A stretch of DNA of 64,000 nt, from positions 1 to 64,000 of the forward strand of contig NZ_WAAT01000025.1 of NCBI RefSeq assembly GCF_008806375.1. Reading direction: 5' to 3'. Position 1 is the stretch's first letter; every line of letters begins with the position of its first letter. A model generated the notes under the pieces. The model ran no database searches. It had not been told where the DNA came from and was given only the letters and a program-made list of their open reading frames with translations. This document shows, piece after piece, positions 33,218 through 41,954 of this stretch. This DNA comes from Pseudotamlana haliotis (GTDB lineage Bacteria > Bacteroidota > Bacteroidia > Flavobacteriales > Flavobacteriaceae). The position numbers were made by a program, and so were the translations under genes.

Positions 33218-34606
33218 ATGAACGACAACATCATTCTTATTCTTGCTATTCTAATTGCTGCAGCCATTGGGGCTTATGTTGGTAAACTCATTTCACAGCT
33301 TAAAAGCAAAAGTGAGAAAAGCAGTTTAGAAGAACGCAACAGCTATTTACAAGAGCAGATCAGGGCCATTAAACAACAAGGTGAAGCCGAAAAACAAAAA
33401 GAAAAGGAATATTTTGAAGCACAGTTAAACAACTTAAAAGAAAGCCTTTCAAAGGTTGAAATTGAACGCGAATCGATTCGCCGTGAAAAAGATTTTTTAA
33501 ATACAGAACTTACGAGGAAGAATTCTGAATTTGAAAACCTTCAGCTGAAAAACAATGAACAAAAAGCTGAAGTCGAGCAGCTTCAAGAAAAATTCACCAA
33601 AGAATTTGAAAACTTAGCCAATAAAATTCTAGAGGCTAAATCGGAGAAATTCACCCTTCAGAATAAAGAAAATATCAAAAATATACTGAGTCCGTTACAA
33701 GATAAAATTAAAACGTTTGAAGAAAAGGTAGATACTTCTCAAAAGGAAAGTTTGATGATGCATACTGCTTTAAAAGAACAGTTATTAGGCTTGAAAGATC
33801 TAAATCTTCAAATGACCAAAGAAACCACGAACCTCACTCGTGCTTTAAAAGGTGATAGTAAAATGCAAGGGAACTGGGGCGAATTGGTTTTAGAGCGTGT
33901 CTTGGAGAAATCTGGATTAGAAAAAGACAGAGAATATTTTGTACAACAAAGTTTCACTAGACCAGATGGGACTCGCGTACTTCCAGATGTGGTTTTAAGT
34001 CTGCCTGATGGCAAAAAAATGATTATTGACAGCAAGGTATCGTTAACCGATTACGAGCGTTTAGTCAATGCTGAAGACGAAGACAAACCTTTACACCTAA
34101 AAGCACACGTAAACTCGATTAAGCGCCATGTTGACCAACTTTCAGAAAAAAATTATCAGGATTTATACGATATGGAATCGCCAGATTTTGTACTCATGTT
34201 CATTCCCATAGAACCCGCGTTTGCTGTGGTTGTTAATGAAGACAATTCGATTTACAACAAAGCTTTTGAAAAAAACATCGTGATTGTGACGCCTTCTACC
34301 CTATTGGCGACTTTACGCACTATTGACACCATGTGGAACAATGAAAAACAACAACGCAACGCATTAGAAATAGCACGACAAGCAGGCGCGCTGTATGATA
34401 AATTTGAAGGCTTGGTTACCGATCTTACCAATGTTGGAAAAAAAATAGATTCAGCAAAAGGCGATTATTCATCAGCAATGAATAAATTAGTAGACGGAAG
34501 AGGAAATATCATCGTGAGCATTGAAAAACTCAAAAAAATGGGTGCCAAGGCTAAAAAAGCCCTTCCAGATGCCATTGTTAAACGTGCTCAAGAAGATCAC
34601 AACTAA
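33218..34606 (+). CDS. rmuC: DNA recombination protein RmuC
   Basis: A 462-residue RmuC-family protein. Residues 4-24 form a membrane anchor, 30-150 a long coiled coil rich in Glu/Lys/Gln, and about 200-400 the RmuC nuclease-like domain (MQGNWGELVLERVLEKSGL, RPDGTRVLPDVVLSLPDGKKMIIDSKVSLTDYERL, LMFIPIEPAFAVV, TPSTLLATLRTIDTMW). RmuC limits DNA inversions and is thought to act as a nuclease, with an Asp-(x)n-Asp-Ser-Lys core of the PD-(D/E)XK type. Two genes follow closely (12 and 6 nt), so an operon is likely. Confidence 0.95.
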   Translation: MNDNIILILAILIAAAIGAYVGKLISQLKSKSEKSSLEERNSYLQEQIRAIKQQGEAEKQKEKEYFEAQLNNLKESLSKVEIERESIRREKDFLNTELTRKNSEFENLQLKNNEQKAEVEQLQEKFTKEFENLANKILEAKSEKFTLQNKENIKNILSPLQDKIKTFEEKVDTSQKESLMMHTALKEQLLGLKDLNLQMTKETTNLTRALKGDSKMQGNWGELVLERVLEKSGLEKDREYFVQQSFTRPDGTRVLPDVVLSLPDGKKMIIDSKVSLTDYERLVNAEDEDKPLHLKAHVNSIKRHVDQLSEKNYQDLYDMESPDFVLMFIPIEPAFAVVVNEDNSIYNKAFEKNIVIVTPSTLLATLRTIDTMWNNEKQQRNALEIARQAGALYDKFEGLVTDLTNVGKKIDSAKGDYSSAMNKLVDGRGNIIVSIEKLKKMGAKAKKALPDAIVKRAQEDHN

Positions 34607-34618
34607 TACTATGAACAA

Positions 34619-34993
34619 ATGAAAACCTTTATTAAAATTATTATCGTTCTATTCGTCATTGCCGCTGGATTTTTCAGCTTTTTATATTTTGCCAAGTATA
34701 GCGAAGGTGTTCGCGCTGGTGAACTTGTGAAATTCACGAAAAAAGGCTTAATTATCAAAACCTGGGAAGGTCAAATTAGTCAGGGGGTTTCAGAGTCTCA
34801 ATTTTTTGAGTTTTCGGTTCAAAACAGCGAACAAGGGGTGATAGACGACCTTAATAATTATCAGGGGGAATATGTGAAACTTCATTATTTTGAACGTTAC
34901 CGCGACCTCTTTTGGCTAGGGCACACCAAATACTTTGTAACCAAAGTTGAAAAAATAAAAAAACACGAACAGTACAATCTAATCAATAAATAG
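34619..34993 (+). CDS. Small membrane-anchored protein of unknown function
   Basis: A 124-residue protein with one N-terminal membrane helix (about 5-25) and a compact, beta-rich exported domain (GVRAGELVKFTKKGLIIKTWEGQISQG, YQGEYVKLHYFERYRDLFWLGHTKYFV). Homologues in Flavobacteriaceae have sometimes been labelled 6-phosphogluconate dehydrogenase in databases, to my recollection, but nothing here resembles that enzyme. It lies between rmuC and the thioesterase gene in a tight unit. Function unknown. Confidence 0.75.
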   Translation: MKTFIKIIIVLFVIAAGFFSFLYFAKYSEGVRAGELVKFTKKGLIIKTWEGQISQGVSESQFFEFSVQNSEQGVIDDLNNYQGEYVKLHYFERYRDLFWLGHTKYFVTKVEKIKKHEQYNLINK

Positions 34994-34999
34994 TATCTT

Positions 35000-35536
35000 A
35001 TGTTTAAACACGCATCAGAATCTCAAGTTTCTATAACCCAGCTCATGCTGCCTTCCCACTCTAATTTTAGTGGAAAAATTCATGGCGGACATATCTTAAG
35101 TTTAATGGATCAAATTGCTTTTGCTTGCGCTTCAAAGCATTCGAGACATTATTGTGTCACCGCATCGGTAAACCGCGTCGATTTTCTAAACCCTATTGAA
35201 GTAGGCGAACTTGTAACCTTAAAAGCCTCGGTCAATTACACCGGAAAAACCTCAATGGTTGTTGGACTTCGCGTAGAGTCACAAAACATTCAATCTGGAG
35301 AAATAAAACACTGTAACTCATCTTATTTCACCATGGTTGCAAAAGATGAAAGCGGCAAAAATGTTAAGGTTCCTGGTTTAATTTTAGATGATATCCAGGC
35401 CGTAAGACGTTTTGCAAGAAGTATTGCTAGGCAAGAACAAGCAAAAACGAGATCATCAAAATTTAAGTCTTCAGAATTTAAATTTGAAGAACATTTGGAG
35501 TTTTTAGAGAATCAAAACGCTAAATTAAAACTATAA
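35000..35536 (+). CDS. Acyl-CoA thioesterase, hotdog fold (YciA-like)
   Basis: A 178-residue cytoplasmic thioesterase that hydrolyses acyl-CoA to free acid and CoA. The hotdog motifs are ANFS-like HSNFSGKIHGGHILSLMDQIAFACASKHS (about 19-47), where the Asp of LMD is the likely catalytic residue, then TASVNRVDFLNPIEVGELVTLKA and GKTSMVVGLRV. A C-terminal extension rich in Lys/Glu (about 145-178) is not part of the core. It ends the rmuC unit and is followed by a strong terminator. Confidence 0.92.
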   Translation: MFKHASESQVSITQLMLPSHSNFSGKIHGGHILSLMDQIAFACASKHSRHYCVTASVNRVDFLNPIEVGELVTLKASVNYTGKTSMVVGLRVESQNIQSGEIKHCNSSYFTMVAKDESGKNVKVPGLILDDIQAVRRFARSIARQEQAKTRSSKFKSSEFKFEEHLEFLENQNAKLKL

Positions 35537-35564
35537 AAAAAGCCGCTTAAAGCGGCTTTTTTAT
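35535..35564. terminator. Bidirectional terminator between thioesterase gene and carB
   Basis: AAAAAAGCCGCTT pairs with AAGCGGCTTTTTT, with runs of A and T on either side, between converging genes. Confidence 0.92.
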
Positions 35565-35583
35565 TATATGATATACTGATGTA

Positions 35584-38439
35584 TTATTTACTCAAGTACA
35601 TTTTACGTCTAGCATATAAGTCATAAAACTCATCATCTTTCAAGCTATCAATAAACAAGATACTTTCTCCTGTACTCTTCATTTCAGGTCCTAAACGTTT
35701 ATCAACATTAGGGAACTTATTGAATGAGAACACTGGTTGTTTGATCGCATAACCCTCTAATTGCGGGTTAAAATCAAAATCAGTTACCTTTTTCTCACCT
35801 AGCATCACTTTAGTCGCGTAGTTTACATACGGTTCTTTGTAAGCTTTAGCGATAAACGGTACCGTTCTAGAAGCTCTTGGATTCGCTTCAATGATGTACA
35901 CCTTATCTTCTTTAATCGCAAACTGAATATTAATTAAGCCCACCGTATTTAATGCCTTAGCAATAGTATGGGTGTGGTCAATAATTTGTTGTTTTACTAA
36001 ATCACCAATATTAAATGCTGGTAAAGTTGCGTTTGAATCTCCCGAGTGTACCCCACAAGGCTCGATATGCTCCATGATTCCGATAATGTAAACATTACCA
36101 TCAGCATCACAAATGGCATCAGCTTCAGCTTCAATAGCACCATCTAGATAGTGGTCTAATAGAAGTTTGTTGTTTGGTATTTTACGAAGTAAGTCTACTA
36201 CGTGCTCTACCAATTCTTCCTTGTTGATTACAATTTTCATTCCTTGTCCTCCTAATACGTATGACGGACGTACTAAGATTGGGAAGTCTAATTCTTCAGC
36301 TAATTTTAAAGCTTCGTCTGCATTTTCAGCAACTCCAAACTCTGGGTACGGAATATTGTGATCTTTTAATAATTTTGAGAAACTACCACGATCTTCAGCT
36401 AAATCTAAAGCTTCAAAACTCGTTCCTATAATTTTAACACCGTACTTGGTTAATTTTTCAGCAAGCTTTAAAGCCGTTTGACCACCTAACTGAACAATGA
36501 CACCTTCTGGGTTTTCATGACGAATGATGTCGTAGATGTGTTCCCAGAAAACAGGTTCAAAATATAATTTATCTGCCGTATCAAAATCGGTTGAAACAGT
36601 TTCAGGGTTACAGTTGATCATGATGGTTTCGTAACCACATTCAGCAGCTGCTAAAACACCGTGTACACAACAGTAATCAAACTCAATTCCTTGTCCGATT
36701 CTATTTGGTCCAGAACCTAGTACAACAATCTTTTTCTTATCGGTAACAACACTTTCGTTATGAACGTAAGTTTCACCTTTTGCTGTTTCAATTGTATTTT
36801 CAAACGTAGAATAGTAGTATGGTGTTTTTGCTGTAAACTCAGCCGCACAAGTATCTACTAATTTGAATACACGTTGAATGTTTAATTCTTCTCTTTTATT
36901 ATACACTTGACTTTCTAAACAACCTAACATATGAGCGATTTGACGGTCACCATATCCTTTTTGTTTAGCTTCTAATAGTAAATCACGGTCAAGTGAATCT
37001 ATAGTATAATTTGAAATTTCCTTCTCTAATTGGAATAATTCCTCGTACTGCTTTAAGTACCACATGTCAATTTTTGTGATATCATAAATCTGACTTAATG
37101 GAATACCCATAGCAATCGCATCGTAAATGACAAATACACGATCCCAACTTGCATTGGTTAATTTATCAATGATTTGGTTGTAGTTGGTGTACCCTTTTCC
37201 ATCTGCACCTAAACCATTACGTTTAATCTCTAAAGACTGTGTTGCTTTGTGTAAGGCCTCTTGGAACGAACGTCCAATTCCCATCACCTCACCAACGGCT
37301 TTCATTTGAAGTCCTAAAGTTCTATCAGAACCTTCAAATTTATCGAAATTCCAACGCGGTATTTTTACGATAACATAATCTAACGTTGGCTCAAATAAAG
37401 CTGAAGTTGATTTTGTAATTTGATTATCTAATTCATCTAAAGTATAACCAATAGCTAATTTGGTTGCTATTTTTGCAATTGGGTAACCTGTTGCTTTACT
37501 CGCTAAAGCGGAAGAACGTGATACACGAGGGTTAATTTCAATAGCAATAATATCTTCTTTATCATCTGGAGACACTGCAAACTGAACATTGCATCCGCCT
37601 TCAAAATCTCCAATACTGCGCATCATTTTGATGGCCAAGTCACGCATTTTCTGGAAAGTACTATCACTTAAAGTCATTGCTGGTGCCACGGTAATAGAAT
37701 CTCCAGTATGGATTCCCATTGGGTCCATATTTTCAATAGAACAGATAATCACCACGTTGTCATTTCTATCACGAAGAAGCTCCAACTCGTACTCTTTCCA
37801 TCCCATCATGGCTTTATCAATCATCACCTCATGAATAGGTGACACTTCAAGACCATTACGTAATTGCTTATCAAAATCAGCTTCATCATAAACAATTGCA
37901 GCACCGGCTCCACCTAAAGTAAAGGAAGAACGAATACATAAAGGGAAACCAAACTCTTGAGCAATCTCTTTTCCTTTTAAGAAAGAAGTTGCTGTAGCTT
38001 GAGGAGCCATATCAACTCCAATTCTACCCATTAACTCACGGAACTGTTCTCTATCTTCAGTAATATTGATCGCGTTGATATCAACACCAATTAATTCAAC
38101 ATTAAAGTCTTTCCAAATCCCTTTTTCATCTGCTTCAATACATAAATTTAATGCTGTTTGCCCACCCATTGTTGGCAATACGGCATCAATTTGTGGATGC
38201 TCTTTTAAAATTTTTATAATAGACTTGGTATTCAAAGGCAGCAAGTACACATGATCGGCCATAGAAGGATCGGTCATAATAGTTGCTGGATTTGAATTGA
38301 TCAAAATCGTTTCAATTCCATCTTCTCTTAAAGATCGTAAAGATTGTGAACCTGAGTAATCAAACTCACATGCTTGCCCAATTACAATGGGTCCTGATCC
38401 AATAATAAGTATTGATTTAAGTTTTGGATTTTTCGGCAT
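35584..38439 (-). CDS. carB: Carbamoyl-phosphate synthase large subunit
   Basis: CarB makes carbamoyl phosphate from bicarbonate, ammonia and two ATP for pyrimidine and arginine synthesis. The protein has 951 residues against about 1073 in E. coli. Both ATP-grasp halves are intact: the first opens KSILIIGSGPIVIGQACEFDYSG, the second KKIVVLGSGPNRIGQGIEFDY. Ligand motifs include SFTLGGAGAAI, EINPRVSRSSALASKATGYPIA and VRPSYVLGGQGM. It ends just after the GPEMKSTGE motif, so the C-terminal MGS-like allosteric domain (binding UMP and ornithine in E. coli) is missing. This shorter form is usual in Flavobacteriaceae. The small subunit carA is not nearby. Confidence 0.96.
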   Translation of the reverse strand: MPKNPKLKSILIIGSGPIVIGQACEFDYSGSQSLRSLREDGIETILINSNPATIMTDPSMADHVYLLPLNTKSIIKILKEHPQIDAVLPTMGGQTALNLCIEADEKGIWKDFNVELIGVDINAINITEDREQFRELMGRIGVDMAPQATATSFLKGKEIAQEFGFPLCIRSSFTLGGAGAAIVYDEADFDKQLRNGLEVSPIHEVMIDKAMMGWKEYELELLRDRNDNVVIICSIENMDPMGIHTGDSITVAPAMTLSDSTFQKMRDLAIKMMRSIGDFEGGCNVQFAVSPDDKEDIIAIEINPRVSRSSALASKATGYPIAKIATKLAIGYTLDELDNQITKSTSALFEPTLDYVIVKIPRWNFDKFEGSDRTLGLQMKAVGEVMGIGRSFQEALHKATQSLEIKRNGLGADGKGYTNYNQIIDKLTNASWDRVFVIYDAIAMGIPLSQIYDITKIDMWYLKQYEELFQLEKEISNYTIDSLDRDLLLEAKQKGYGDRQIAHMLGCLESQVYNKREELNIQRVFKLVDTCAAEFTAKTPYYYSTFENTIETAKGETYVHNESVVTDKKKIVVLGSGPNRIGQGIEFDYCCVHGVLAAAECGYETIMINCNPETVSTDFDTADKLYFEPVFWEHIYDIIRHENPEGVIVQLGGQTALKLAEKLTKYGVKIIGTSFEALDLAEDRGSFSKLLKDHNIPYPEFGVAENADEALKLAEELDFPILVRPSYVLGGQGMKIVINKEELVEHVVDLLRKIPNNKLLLDHYLDGAIEAEADAICDADGNVYIIGIMEHIEPCGVHSGDSNATLPAFNIGDLVKQQIIDHTHTIAKALNTVGLINIQFAIKEDKVYIIEANPRASRTVPFIAKAYKEPYVNYATKVMLGEKKVTDFDFNPQLEGYAIKQPVFSFNKFPNVDKRLGPEMKSTGESILFIDSLKDDEFYDLYARRKMYLSK

Positions 38440-38473
38440 TTTCCTAGTTATTATGTTGTATTATACTATTTTA

Positions 38474-38481
38474 CAAAAGTA
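38474..38481 (-). promoter_or_regulatory. -7 promoter box TACTTTTG of carB
   Basis: TACTTTTG on the minus strand matches TAnnTTTG. It lies 35 nt before the carB ATG, right after the rpmH terminator. The -33 box is unclear. Confidence 0.5.
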
Positions 38482-38496
38482 ACAATGATGTAGGTA

Positions 38497-38529
38497 TAAA
38501 AAAAGGCGTTACACTTAAGTAACACCTTT
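38497..38529 (-). terminator. Terminator of rpmH
   Basis: On the minus strand, AAGGTGTTAC pairs with GTAACGCCTT around TTAAGT and runs into a stretch of T. It isolates rpmH from carB. Confidence 0.85.
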
Positions 38530-38552
38530 ATATTATAAACAATTATTCATTA

Positions 38553-38714
38553 TTATTTTTTATGTCTTGTTTCAGTTGATACAGACAATTTTTTTCTCCC
38601 TTTAGCTCTTCTACGAGCTAATACCTTTCTACCGTTAGCAGAAGCCATTCTTTCTCTGAAACCGTGTTTGTTTCTTCTCTTTCTTTTAGAAGGCTGAAAT
38701 GTTCTTTTACTCAT
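38553..38714 (-). CDS. rpmH: 50S ribosomal protein L34
   Basis: A 53-residue, strongly basic ribosomal protein. The L34 hallmark is clear: [19 protein letters not shown], then [26 protein letters not shown], with a short C-terminal tail STETRHKK that is common in Flavobacteriaceae. It is transcribed alone from a consensus promoter and stopped by its own terminator. It lies next to carB rather than beside dnaA/rnpA, where it sits in many bacteria, so this is not evidence of the replication origin. Confidence 0.97.
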   Translation of the reverse strand: MSKRTFQPSKRKRRNKHGFRERMASANGRKVLARRRAKGRKKLSVSTETRHKK

Positions 38715-39016
38715 TGTCTTATATCTTTAAAATCTGAAAATGTATGTTTTTTTAATCCTTTGGGCTTTCTTCAAAACCGAGGGCAAATATACAAAGACTT
38801 TTAACTTTCGCAAACCATATTTGAAAAAAAATTCAATAAATTTTATTTTCTAACCAAAAGCAGCTAAGACCGTTATATATTAAGGACGTAGCTCGTCTTT
38901 TGTTAAACAACTTTATACTGAATTTGATAAAAATTTAGTTTCTTTGCAGTCTTAAATTGGCGAAAAAGTGTCAATTTAGAGAAAAACACATTACAAAGTT
39001 AATCGAAACTAGACCT
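38715..39016. other. Gene-free stretch between rpmH and the TPR membrane protein
   Basis: It carries the rpmH promoter (38784-38813). The rest is AT-rich and shows only a weak GACG/CGTC hairpin near 38884-38896. A TTG-started extension of the downstream gene (from 38957) runs into this region but was not accepted. Confidence 0.6.
38784..38813 (-). promoter_or_regulatory. Promoter of rpmH
   Basis: On the minus strand TTG (38813-38811) lies 19 nt before TATATTTG (38791-38784), a full -33/-7 pair as expected for a highly expressed ribosomal gene. The ATG follows about 70 nt later. Confidence 0.75.
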
Positions 39017-39592
39017 ATGTTCAACAAAATTATAAAACTTATTATTGCTGCTGGCCTTATTGCCTATGCTGTATATCAATTTACTGAAAGTAATATTGGA
39101 AATGGTATCATGCTTATTTTATTAGCGGGTATCTTCATATTCCTTTATTTTAAGAATGAATTTATACTATTAGCTTTTTTAAAGCTGCGTAAACAAGATT
39201 TTGACGGTGCAAAAAAATGGTTAAACAGAATTAAAAACCCTGAAGCCGCTTTAGTAAAAAAGCAACAAGGGTATTATAATTACCTTCATGGTATTATGGT
39301 ATCTCAAAGTAATATGAATGAGTCTGAAAGGTATTTTAAAAAAGCCATTGAATTAGGATTATCTATGGATCATGATTTAGCCATGGCAAAATTAAATTTA
39401 GCAGGTATTGCCTTTTCAAAGCGCAGAAAGCAGGAGGCGACAAGATTGCTTAATGAAGCGACTAAGCTTGACAAGCAAAACATGTTAACCGATCAAATTA
39501 AAATGATGAAGGACAACATGAAACGTGCTCAAATGCCAAACCAACATTATGGTGCTGGCGGATCGATTAGAGCGCAAAAGCGTCGCGGATAA
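39017..39592 (+). CDS. Membrane protein with TPR-like cytoplasmic part
   Basis: A 191-residue protein from the ATG at 39017. A longer frame from a TTG at 38957 would put a charged 20-residue stretch before the first helix, so ATG is preferred. Two membrane helices (about 3-20 and 27-45) precede a TPR-like region (DFDGAKKWLNRIKNPEAALVKKQQGYYNYLHGIM, MNESERYFKKAIELGLSMDHDLAMAKLNLAGIAF) and a basic tail with GAGGSIRAQKRRG. Conserved in Flavobacteriaceae to my knowledge but without known function. It has its own terminator. Confidence 0.8.
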   Translation: MFNKIIKLIIAAGLIAYAVYQFTESNIGNGIMLILLAGIFIFLYFKNEFILLAFLKLRKQDFDGAKKWLNRIKNPEAALVKKQQGYYNYLHGIMVSQSNMNESERYFKKAIELGLSMDHDLAMAKLNLAGIAFSKRRKQEATRLLNEATKLDKQNMLTDQIKMMKDNMKRAQMPNQHYGAGGSIRAQKRRG

Positions 39593-39617
39593 TACATCGC
39601 CTTCTTTTAAAAATAAC

Positions 39618-39652
39618 AAAAAGCTCAAAACGTCATGTTTTGAGCTTTTTTT
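39618..39652 (+). terminator. Intrinsic terminator after the TPR membrane protein gene
   Basis: AAAAAGCTCAAAAC pairs with GTTTTGAGCTTTTT around GTCAT-like loop bases, followed by further T. Confidence 0.9.
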
Positions 39653-39687
39653 GTATCTATTATATCCACCCTTATTTAATGAATTAA

Positions 39688-39851
39688 TTATACCAATTAT
39701 GATTTAAAGGCGCCCTAAATAATTTGGAATATATTGGATTCATATGAAATACAAAATCAAAGCATAGCAGCGCTACGGTTATATTTTTTATTAAAATGTG
39801 AGTTTAATAGAAACAAATTATAGGGCTCATTTTAGGTTATAATTGGTATTA
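39688..39851. repeat. MITE-like element with ATACCAATTAT inverted ends
   Basis: TTATACCAATTAT (39688-39700) and ATAATTGGTATTA (39839-39851) are inverted with 12 of 13 matching. Inside lie weaker inverted parts (GCGCCCTA facing TAGGGCTC) and a small palindrome, TAGCAGCGCTA. The right end includes the stop codon of the lytic transglycosylase gene. No open frame for a transposase. Confidence 0.65.
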
Positions 39852-40775
39852 CCTATTTGGGTAAACGCCTTCTTTAGGAATTTCAATATGATATAGCTTT
39901 CTACTATCGTTATTAAGCTTTGGCTCTCTCAACCAAGGGTTATGCAGTTTTAATATTTTATAGTTAATATCAAACTTTTTAGCAAAAAGGGCAAAATCAG
40001 TAACTGCTGTATCTACTTTCACTTTAAAAGTTGGGACTTGAGTATACAAGTCTTTTTCTCTAAAATTGAAGCCATACGTTGTAGGGTTTGATAAGATTTC
40101 TTTTAAGGCTACAATTCTAAACACATAGCGTCCAGTTTCATCTCCAAGTAATAAATCATAGTAATCATCTACCATTTGCTCTTCCAAGCGTCTAGACACA
40201 CCCGTATTTCCAGCATTATAGGCAGCCGCAGCAAGCGTCCAAGATCCTAACAATTCTTTCGACTCTAGGAGGTATTGACAGGCTGCTTCTGTAGATTTTT
40301 CAAGATTATATCGTTCATCAACATTATCATTAACCTCTAAGCCGTACTCCTTAGCAGTAGAAGGCATGATTTGCCAAACACCTCGAGCACCAGCGGGAGA
40401 AACGACGTTTAACAGTCCACTTTCTATAACTGCTAAATATTTAAAATCGTCAGGAACCCCATGCTTCTTTAAAATAGGCTCAATTATTGGAAAATATTTA
40501 TGTGCACGCTTAAACATCAGTAAACCGTTAGATTGCCAATAAGTATTGACTAACAACTCACGATCCATCCTCTCATAAATATCTGGATTATTAACAGGTA
40601 CTGGCTCTCCTGCTAAATTCAAATTATCAGGCATTTCTAGAGCGTAAACATTATAGCCATTAACACGTTCCTTTTCATAATTCTCATCTGTAGGTGCGTC
40701 TTGCATGGCGTAGATAAATAATCCGCAAAGCCCCAAAAGCCCCATAAACATCAATCCTTTTTGTAGTATTTTCAT
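39849..40775 (-). CDS. Lytic murein transglycosylase, SLT domain
   Basis: A 308-residue enzyme that would cleave peptidoglycan glycan strands to form anhydro ends. An N-terminal hydrophobic segment (about 7-23) exports or anchors it. The SLT domain spans about 95-215: the catalytic Glu118 in LAVIESGLLNVVSP, then AGARGVWQIMPSTAKEYGLEV and LAAAAYNAGNTGVSRRL. It resembles the MltD core but has no LysM repeats. The alpha/beta-hydrolase gene is 36 nt upstream on the same strand and may be cotranscribed. Its stop codon lies inside a MITE-like element. Confidence 0.92.
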   Translation of the reverse strand: MKILQKGLMFMGLLGLCGLFIYAMQDAPTDENYEKERVNGYNVYALEMPDNLNLAGEPVPVNNPDIYERMDRELLVNTYWQSNGLLMFKRAHKYFPIIEPILKKHGVPDDFKYLAVIESGLLNVVSPAGARGVWQIMPSTAKEYGLEVNDNVDERYNLEKSTEAACQYLLESKELLGSWTLAAAAYNAGNTGVSRRLEEQMVDDYYDLLLGDETGRYVFRIVALKEILSNPTTYGFNFREKDLYTQVPTFKVKVDTAVTDFALFAKKFDINYKILKLHNPWLREPKLNNDSRKLYHIEIPKEGVYPNR

Positions 40776-40811
40776 TTCTAAAATTTTACATTAAAGGTAA
40801 AGAATTTTCGA

Positions 40812-41480
40812 CTATTCTGCTAATATAATCTGCGGTAAATTAGCATTAAACCACCTGTATTTATTAATAATCATGATGTGTGTTCCTTTAGAGATGCTAA
40901 TACAATTTGAGATATACTGTATAGGAAAAACAGGGTCTTTATCGCCATGAATGTGAACGATATCAGAATCGTATTCCTCTTGATCCCAACACACCATTTC
41001 TTTAATAGCCCAACTTAGGTAATCAGGATTTGTAACTGAAAGGTATTTTTTATAAAGCTCTAAGCGCTTAGTCATCACTTTTCCGAAGGCATATTTTTCA
41101 AACACATCAATTTTACTGGCCAGTTGGGTTGGAACAATTTTATAAGCCCCAGTCATTCTAGTCAGCTGCATTTTTTTAGGTAATTCGTGCTTGGTTTTCA
41201 CACTTGAAACAATAATGAGTTTTCGCACCAAAATGTGCTTACGCATCTCTTGAACCAAAACGCCACCAAAGGACACTCCTATTAAAACGGGACGTTCATG
41301 CTTGATGTGTTTGATTAGACGTAAAGAATAATCTGATATCGATTCCTCATAACTTAAAGGGATTAACCACTCTAAAAAATGGACTTGAAACCTGTCTTTT
41401 GGCAAGACAATATATTCAAATATTTTTGAGCTCGCCCCCATCCCCGGCATGAAGTAAACATGTATTATCTCTTGACTCAT
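40812..41480 (-). CDS. Alpha/beta-hydrolase-fold protein
   Basis: A 222-residue cytoplasmic protein with an alpha/beta-hydrolase outline. The start YFMPGMGASSKIFEY resembles an oxyanion-hole loop, and the nucleophile elbow is GVSFGG with Ser70. Near the C-terminus, VHIHGDKDPVFP carries the Asp region and GTHIMI the likely catalytic His. Substrate unknown. It precedes the lytic transglycosylase gene on the same strand and diverges from the small acetyltransferase. Confidence 0.82.
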   Translation of the reverse strand: MSQEIIHVYFMPGMGASSKIFEYIVLPKDRFQVHFLEWLIPLSYEESISDYSLRLIKHIKHERPVLIGVSFGGVLVQEMRKHILVRKLIIVSSVKTKHELPKKMQLTRMTGAYKIVPTQLASKIDVFEKYAFGKVMTKRLELYKKYLSVTNPDYLSWAIKEMVCWDQEEYDSDIVHIHGDKDPVFPIQYISNCISISKGTHIMIINKYRWFNANLPQIILAE

Positions 41481-41524
41481 AAGGCATTAACGATAATTTT
41501 ACTTTTTCTTAACGTTTTTTTTCG

Positions 41525-41532
41525 TACTTTTG
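41525..41532 (+). promoter_or_regulatory. -7 promoter box TACTTTTG of the small acetyltransferase gene
   Basis: TACTTTTG matches TAnnTTTG and lies 63 nt before the ATG. No clear -33 TTG. Confidence 0.5.
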
Positions 41533-41595
41533 CAAAAAGTTTAAAATAAATAGCCCTCACTATTTAGGAATTATTAAAAACTAAAATAAGACAAA

Positions 41596-41892
41596 ATGGT
41601 TGAAGCTGCAGAATTAATTGACAATGATTTTCTACGTCAATATGAGATTAAGATCGATAATCATTTGGCAATAATCGAATACGCCTTACAGGAGAGAAAA
41701 ATATTTTTAACGAAATTAATTATTCCTGAAGAAATTACTGACGAAGATTTCCCAAAGGCTTTTCTAACCTTAGTTTTCGAACAAATTCAGGAACGCAATC
41801 TAAGCGTGGTACCTACAAGTCCTGAAATCGCAAAATTTGTAAGAGGTAACAGAAAGTACAAACGTATGCTTCCTGTTGGCGTAAGAATATAA
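41596..41892 (+). CDS. Small GNAT-like N-acetyltransferase (YjdJ type)
   Basis: A 98-residue protein of the short GCN5-related Acetyltransf_CG type. It shows KIDNHLAIIEYALQERKIFLTKLIIPEE for the first strands, followed by a helix (KAFLTLVFEQIQERNLSVVPTSPEIAKFVRGN) with a VVPTSPEIAKF motif like the VVPxCPF motif of the family; Ser replaces the usual Cys. The acetyl-CoA pyrophosphate loop is shorter than in classical GNAT enzymes. Substrate unknown. It has its own promoter and terminator. Confidence 0.72.
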   Translation: MVEAAELIDNDFLRQYEIKIDNHLAIIEYALQERKIFLTKLIIPEEITDEDFPKAFLTLVFEQIQERNLSVVPTSPEIAKFVRGNRKYKRMLPVGVRI

Positions 41893-41921
41893 GCGCTAAA
41901 TTAATACAAGACATGATTAAA

Positions 41922-41950
41922 ACCTGAAGCTTAAACCTTCAGATTTTTTT
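41922..41950 (+). terminator. Intrinsic terminator after the small acetyltransferase gene
   Basis: CTGAAG pairs with CTTCAG around a CTTAAAC loop, followed by eight T. It also faces the end of mtaB. Confidence 0.8.
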
Positions 41951-41954
41951 TGTT

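Noticed and set aside
34619-34993. 6-phosphogluconate dehydrogenase label for the 124-residue membrane protein
   Set aside because: The protein is far too short, is membrane-anchored and has no Rossmann motif or catalytic Lys region.
38553-39592. Replication origin near rpmH
   Set aside because: No dnaA, rnpA or cluster of DnaA boxes is present beside rpmH, and the neighbours are carB and a TPR membrane protein.
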